Origin: CAVPDE01 sp963707125
GTDB taxonomy: Bacteria > Desulfobacterota > DSM-4660 > Desulfatiglandales > HGW-15
Assembly (NCBI GenBank): GCA_963707125.1
Contig: CAVPOU010000019.1
Coordinates: 1-64,000 of the forward strand
Direction: 5' to 3'
Length of the DNA stretch: 64,000 bases
Positions 60,247-64,000 of the stretch are shown piece by piece. Every line of letters starts with the position of its first letter. The stretch's first letter is position 1. The translations under genes were made by a program, and so were the position numbers. The notes below the pieces were generated by a model. The model was not told where the DNA came from and made no database searches. It worked only from the letters and a program-made list of their open reading frames with translations.

Positions 60247-60435
60247 AAAGGGCGTAAGGTGCCACATTGTAAGACCCTTCTTTTGATCACCGGGAATATC
60301 TCGCCTTTACCTGCCGTCTTCAGTGATTAGCTTATTGCCAACCGTTTTCCCTTATATGCAGGCAATGTTAAGAAATCACCACCCCAGGAGATGTGCGTTG
60401 CGGGAAAACGAAAACATATCAACAAGGAGAAATTT

Positions 60436-62778
60436 ATGTTCATTAAACAAGTGAATATTCCTGAAACTCTTCCATTGCTGCCGGTAAAGGACGCGGTTCT
60501 TTTCCCTAACATGGTGATTCCTATTCTCGTGAAGACGGAAAGTTTTATTCCCATGATCGAGGAGGTCATGGAGAAAGACAAACTTGTCGTGGTGGCCATG
60601 ATGGGTGAAGAGGAGAAAGCCGCTTTAGAAGCCGGCAATTTCAGTCGCATCGGAACGGTGGCTTTGCTTGTCAAAATATCCAAGGGGAGCGAGGGAAGCG
60701 TCGTGGTTGTGCAGGGGCTGGCCCGCGCGGTCATTACGGGCATCGTCTCCAAGGAGCCGAATTATGTGGTCAACATTCAAAAGCTCAATGAGCAGGAAAA
60801 GACAGGCAAGAGGGTGGAGGCCCTCAAGTCGAACCTGATCAAGTTGTTCAAGGATCTGGTCTCTCTATCCCCCTATCTTCCAGACGAAATCCTCAATGTG
60901 GTTCGCCACCTCTCAGATCCAGGTACCCTGGCCGACATCATCGCGTCTTACCTGAATATCGAAGGCGAGAAGAGACAGGCCATTCTGGAAGCGCTGGATG
61001 TGGAGGAGCGGCTGGAAAAGCTCGCCACGTATATGAATGACGAACTGGAGGTCGGCAGGATGGGCCAGCAGATTCAGAACCAGGTCCAGAAGGGAATAGA
61101 CAAAAATCAGAGAGAATACTATTTGCGGGAGCAGCTCAAGGCGATCCAGAAAGAGCTGGGTGTGAGTGAGCAAGCACCTTCTGAGATCAATGAACTCAAG
61201 GAAAAGCTGGAAAAAAAGAATCTGCCGGAAGCGGCCCACAAAACGGCAAGCAAAGAGATCGAGAAGCTCTCCAAGATGAATTCATCATCTTCGGAATATA
61301 CGGTGACCACCAACTACCTGGACTGGCTGCTGACGCTTCCCTGGTCTGAAAGCACTGTGGACAAGCTGGACATCAAGAAAGCCGAGAGAATTCTGAACAA
61401 GCAGCACTATGATCTGCAGAAAGTAAAAAAGAGAATCCTCGAATACCTTGCGGTTCGAAAGCTGAATCCGAACCACAAGGGCCCCATCCTTTGTCTGGTC
61501 GGCCCTCCAGGCACAGGGAAAACCAGCCTGGGTCGGTCCATTGCCGAGGCGATCGGGAGGAAGTTTGTGCGGATCTCTCTGGGAGGAGTGAGAGACGAGG
61601 CGGAAATCAGAGGCCACCGACGCACCTACGTGGGCGCTCTGCCGGGAAGGATCATCCATGGGCTGCGAAAAGCCGGTTCAAACAATCCGATCTTCATGCT
61701 CGATGAAGTGGACAAGATCGGTAACGATTTCCGTGGAGACCCGGCCTCGGCATTACTGGAGGTCCTTGATCCGGAACAAAACTTTTCTTACTCAGATCAC
61801 TACCTGGAGGTCGAGTTCGATCTGTCTAAAGTCATGTTCATCACGACAGCCAATCAACTGGACACGATTCCCCGTCCGCTCCTCGATCGCATGGAGGTTC
61901 TCGAACTTCCGGGCTACACCGAGGAAGAGAAGGTGGAGATCGCCAAGAAATTCCTCATTCCAAGGCAGATCAGGGAGCATGGGCTCGACCCGGAAAAGAT
62001 TCACATTACCCGCTCTGCCGTCAAAAAGATCATCAGGGAATACACCCGTGAAGCAGGGGTCAGAAGCGTGGAAAGAGAGATCGGCGGAATCTGCAGGAGC
62101 CTTGCCAGAAGAATTGCGGAAGGCAAAAGCGGGAACTTCTCAGTGAGGGCCAAGGAACTTTCCGAACACATAGGATTGCCGAAATTCTCTTCAGACATAC
62201 TCGAGAGGACCGGGGTGCCCGGTGTTGCCACGGGCATGGCATGGACGCCTGCAGGAGGGGACATTCTGTTCGTAGAGGCTACGATGATGCCCGGTCAGAA
62301 GTCTCTGATTCTCACAGGGCAGCTGGGTGATGTGATGAAGGAATCCGCGCAGGCAGCGCTCAGTTATGTGAGGTCCAAAGCGAGGACTCTGGGGATCTCG
62401 GAGGATTTCTTCAGCGACCACGATCTCCATATCCATGTGCCTGCGGGGGCCATCCCTAAAGACGGACCGTCAGCGGGGGTGACCATCCTGACGGCTCTGG
62501 CATCGCTTCTAACCTGCCGGCCCATCAAATCAGATGTGGCCATGACGGGTGAAGTCACACTGAGGGGAGCGGTGCTCCCGGTGGGCGGAATCAAGGAGAA
62601 GGTCCTAGCCGCAAGCAGAAACGGGATAAAGCACATTATCCTACCGGAGAGAAACAGAAATGATCTTGAAGAGATCCCTGAAAAGATAAAGGAGCATTTG
62701 CAGTTTCACCTGGTCAGGAAGATGGATGAGGTTCTTGCAATCGCTCTCGATGCGCCTGTAGGTCCTTCATGTAACTAG
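60436..62778 (+). CDS. lon: ATP-dependent Lon protease
   Basis: 780 residues from ATG 60436 (AAGGAGA upstream). LAN domain start ETLPLLPVKDAVLFPNMVIPILV, AAA+ with GPPGTGKTSLGRSIAEAIGRKFVRISLGGVRDEAEIRGHRRTYVG, Walker B PIFMLDEVDKIG and sensor. Proteolytic dyad Ser679 in PKDGPSAG and Lys722 in GGIKEKVLAA, the same numbers as E. coli Lon. Hexameric quality-control protease, cytoplasmic. Monocistronic by position. Confidence 0.96.
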   Translation: MFIKQVNIPETLPLLPVKDAVLFPNMVIPILVKTESFIPMIEEVMEKDKLVVVAMMGEEEKAALEAGNFSRIGTVALLVKISKGSEGSVVVVQGLARAVITGIVSKEPNYVVNIQKLNEQEKTGKRVEALKSNLIKLFKDLVSLSPYLPDEILNVVRHLSDPGTLADIIASYLNIEGEKRQAILEALDVEERLEKLATYMNDELEVGRMGQQIQNQVQKGIDKNQREYYLREQLKAIQKELGVSEQAPSEINELKEKLEKKNLPEAAHKTASKEIEKLSKMNSSSSEYTVTTNYLDWLLTLPWSESTVDKLDIKKAERILNKQHYDLQKVKKRILEYLAVRKLNPNHKGPILCLVGPPGTGKTSLGRSIAEAIGRKFVRISLGGVRDEAEIRGHRRTYVGALPGRIIHGLRKAGSNNPIFMLDEVDKIGNDFRGDPASALLEVLDPEQNFSYSDHYLEVEFDLSKVMFITTANQLDTIPRPLLDRMEVLELPGYTEEEKVEIAKKFLIPRQIREHGLDPEKIHITRSAVKKIIREYTREAGVRSVEREIGGICRSLARRIAEGKSGNFSVRAKELSEHIGLPKFSSDILERTGVPGVATGMAWTPAGGDILFVEATMMPGQKSLILTGQLGDVMKESAQAALSYVRSKARTLGISEDFFSDHDLHIHVPAGAIPKDGPSAGVTILTALASLLTCRPIKSDVAMTGEVTLRGAVLPVGGIKEKVLAASRNGIKHIILPERNRNDLEEIPEKIKEHLQFHLVRKMDEVLAIALDAPVGPSCN

Positions 62779-62856
62779 CACCTCACTCCGATATTAATAA
62801 AGCCCTGTTTATTCATTTGATGAATACAATCATAGGATTTTAGAAATAGAGCAAAC

Positions 62857-62886
62857 TTGACACAAATGATAAGATAATGATATAGT
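62857..62886 (+). promoter_or_regulatory. Sigma70-like promoter before the NtrC-type regulator
   Basis: TTGACA (62857-62862), 18-base spacer, TATAGT (62881-62886), in the AT-rich 211-base spacer after lon, about 104 bases before the TTG start. Confidence 0.65.
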
Positions 62887-62989
62887 TTTACGAAATTTGG
62901 ACTAAAGCAGCATTCCAACTGGTTTTTCTAACGAAAGGCCAAAAAATTCAGAAAGTTAGACTTAAATTTCTTTCGGGAGACCCGGGTCA

Positions 62990-64000
62990 TTGGCAAAAAA
63001 GGCTGTTCAGGTTCTGATCATTGACGATGATGAGCTCTTTGTAGCTTCTCTTTCCGACTTCCTTTCCGGCAAAGACTTCAAAGTGAGTTCCGCCAGGACC
63101 GGCAAAGAGGGGATGACTATCTTTGAGCGGCAGCAACCGGCCCTGGTGCTTCTTGATCAAAAACTTCCGGACATGGAAGGGATTGAAGTGTGCCGCAAGA
63201 TCCTGGAAATGGACCCAAGAACAAAGGTGATTCTTGTGACAGCCTATGCGACGGTGCGATGTGCCGTCGATGCGATAAAGGCCGGAGCGTTCAATTACCT
63301 CTCCAAGCCTTTTGAGCTGGATGAACTTCTGATCATCATGGACATGGCCGTCAAGAATGTGCAGATGGAAGGAAAGATCAGGGTTCAGGACTATGAAAGA
63401 AGCAGGGAAAGCGAGGAGAAACAACTCATCGGCTCTTCAGATGGGATGCGAAGGGTCGGAGAGCAGATCAGGCTTGCAGCGACCACGGATTCGAATGTGC
63501 TGATCACGGGGGAGACCGGCGTAGGCAAGAACGTCGTGGCAAAGGCCATTCATGATCTTCAGGCGGGAAGGGAGAACTTTCTGACAATCAACTGCTCGGC
63601 TATTCCGGAAAACTTGATGGAAGCCGAGTACTTCGGCCATGAAAAGGGGGTTTTCACCGGTGCGGACACCCGGCGCGAGGGGATTTTTGAGCTGGCGGAC
63701 GGGGGAACCGTTGTCCTCGATGAGATCGGCGAGATTCCGATCCGACTCCAGAGCAAGCTGCTGTCCATCCTGGAAGACAAGTGCGTCAGGAGAATCGGTG
63801 GAGGCCGAACTATCCCTGTAGACGTCAGGATCATGGCCACAACCAATCAGGACCTCGACCAGGCGATAAGAGAAAAGCGTTTCAGGCAGGATCTCTATTA
63901 CCGCCTCGCGGTGGTTACCATCCAGGTGCTGCCCCTCCGCGAGCACCCGGAGGATATTCCGGAGATTGCCGAGTATTTTGCCAGGATCTTTTGCAGGAAA
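62990..64000 (+). CDS. Sigma54-dependent response regulator, NtrC family (3' truncated by window)
   Basis: Frame open from TTG 62990 (GGGAG upstream) to the window end, 337 codons. Receiver domain (VLIIDDDELFVASLSDFL, phospho-acceptor Asp56 in LVLLDQKLP, Thr in LVTAYA, Lys in YLSKPF). Then the AAA+ domain: LITGETGVGKNVVAKAIH (Walker A), FGHEKGVFTGAD (GAFTGA loop as GVFTGA), GTVVLDEIGEIP (Walker B) and YYRLAVVTIQVLPLREHPEDIP. The DNA-binding domain is beyond the window. Activates sigma54 promoters in response to a sensor kinase not visible here. Confidence 0.93.
   Translation, partial: MAKKAVQVLIIDDDELFVASLSDFLSGKDFKVSSARTGKEGMTIFERQQPALVLLDQKLPDMEGIEVCRKILEMDPRTKVILVTAYATVRCAVDAIKAGAFNYLSKPFELDELLIIMDMAVKNVQMEGKIRVQDYERSRESEEKQLIGSSDGMRRVGEQIRLAATTDSNVLITGETGVGKNVVAKAIHDLQAGRENFLTINCSAIPENLMEAEYFGHEKGVFTGADTRREGIFELADGGTVVLDEIGEIPIRLQSKLLSILEDKCVRRIGGGRTIPVDVRIMATTNQDLDQAIREKRFRQDLYYRLAVVTIQVLPLREHPEDIPEIAEYFARIFCRK

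Noticed and set aside
1..64000. CRISPR arrays, tRNA and rRNA genes
   Set aside because: No regularly spaced direct repeats with unique spacers, no cloverleaf with CCA-like ends and no rRNA landmarks were found by eye.

Overview
The window looks like chromosomal DNA from an anaerobic deltaproteobacterium (Desulfobacterota, Syntrophobacter/Desulfobacter-like). The basis is indolepyruvate:ferredoxin oxidoreductase with an F420-hydrogenase-beta-like partner, many radical SAM/SPASM enzymes, acyl-CoA metabolism genes, two peptide/amino-acid ABC importers, a sigma54 NtrC-type regulator, and dispersed palindromic repeats of the kind common in these genomes. This is inference from gene content; there is no rRNA, tRNA or other phylogenetic marker. 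Many genes are duplicated, truncated or frameshifted.

Layout. 1-3562 (+): end of a branched-chain amino acid ABC operon (livG'-livF-livH-livM), then a frameshifted alpha/beta hydrolase. 4479-5656 (-): a decayed FAD/NAD oxidoreductase. 6000-13295 (-): the most notable locus, a ribosomal-peptide (RiPP) maturation cassette. It has a radical SAM-SPASM protein fused to an HPr-kinase-like ATPase, a frameshifted SPASM protein, a PqqD-like peptide carrier, a second type of radical SAM protein, a SipW-like S26 peptidase and a third SPASM protein. It ends with a 57-codon gene for a Cys-containing peptide with a KPKL-type leader that looks like the precursor. 13.7-21 kb: toxin-antitoxin modules, an MFS transporter, a URO-D-like protein, another radical SAM protein, and several copies of a dnaE 3'-end fragment. 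21.7-26.4 kb: a mosaic of gene fragments plus a decayed second copy of the hydrolase/oxidoreductase/radical-SAM segment, which lost the precursor position through a deletion at 8-bp microhomology and was then hit by an intact IS630-family element. 26.7-35.9 kb (-): a peptide-uptake operon (dppABCDF order, epimerase-like enzyme, amidohydrolase, GntR regulator with a perfect palindromic operator). 36-43 kb (-): MFS fragment, CoA ligase, glycerophosphodiesterase, a PIN toxin module, a choloylglycine-hydrolase-like enzyme and a lipoprotein. 43.3-49.5 kb (-): an SOS mutagenesis operon, lexA - imuB-like (catalytic carboxylates missing) - ORF-less group II intron - dnaE2, with dnaE2 split by a repeat insertion. 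50.3-53.9 kb (+): FrhB-like/iorA/iorB operon. 54-64 kb: MFS, lipoprotein MBL hydrolase, BrnT-type module, enoyl-CoA hydratase, twin SagB-like oxidoreductase whose end is supplied by a MITE-like element, lon, and the start of an NtrC-family regulator.

How parts may work together: the RiPP cassette has all expected roles (precursor, carrier, several radical SAM enzymes, ATPase, protease) in one orientation behind one recognisable promoter. The dpp operon combines peptide import with peptide hydrolysis or epimerisation. The lexA/imuB/dnaE2 genes form an inducible translesion unit. I saw no CRISPR array, tRNA or rRNA. All functional names come from motif reading by eye; no database search was run.
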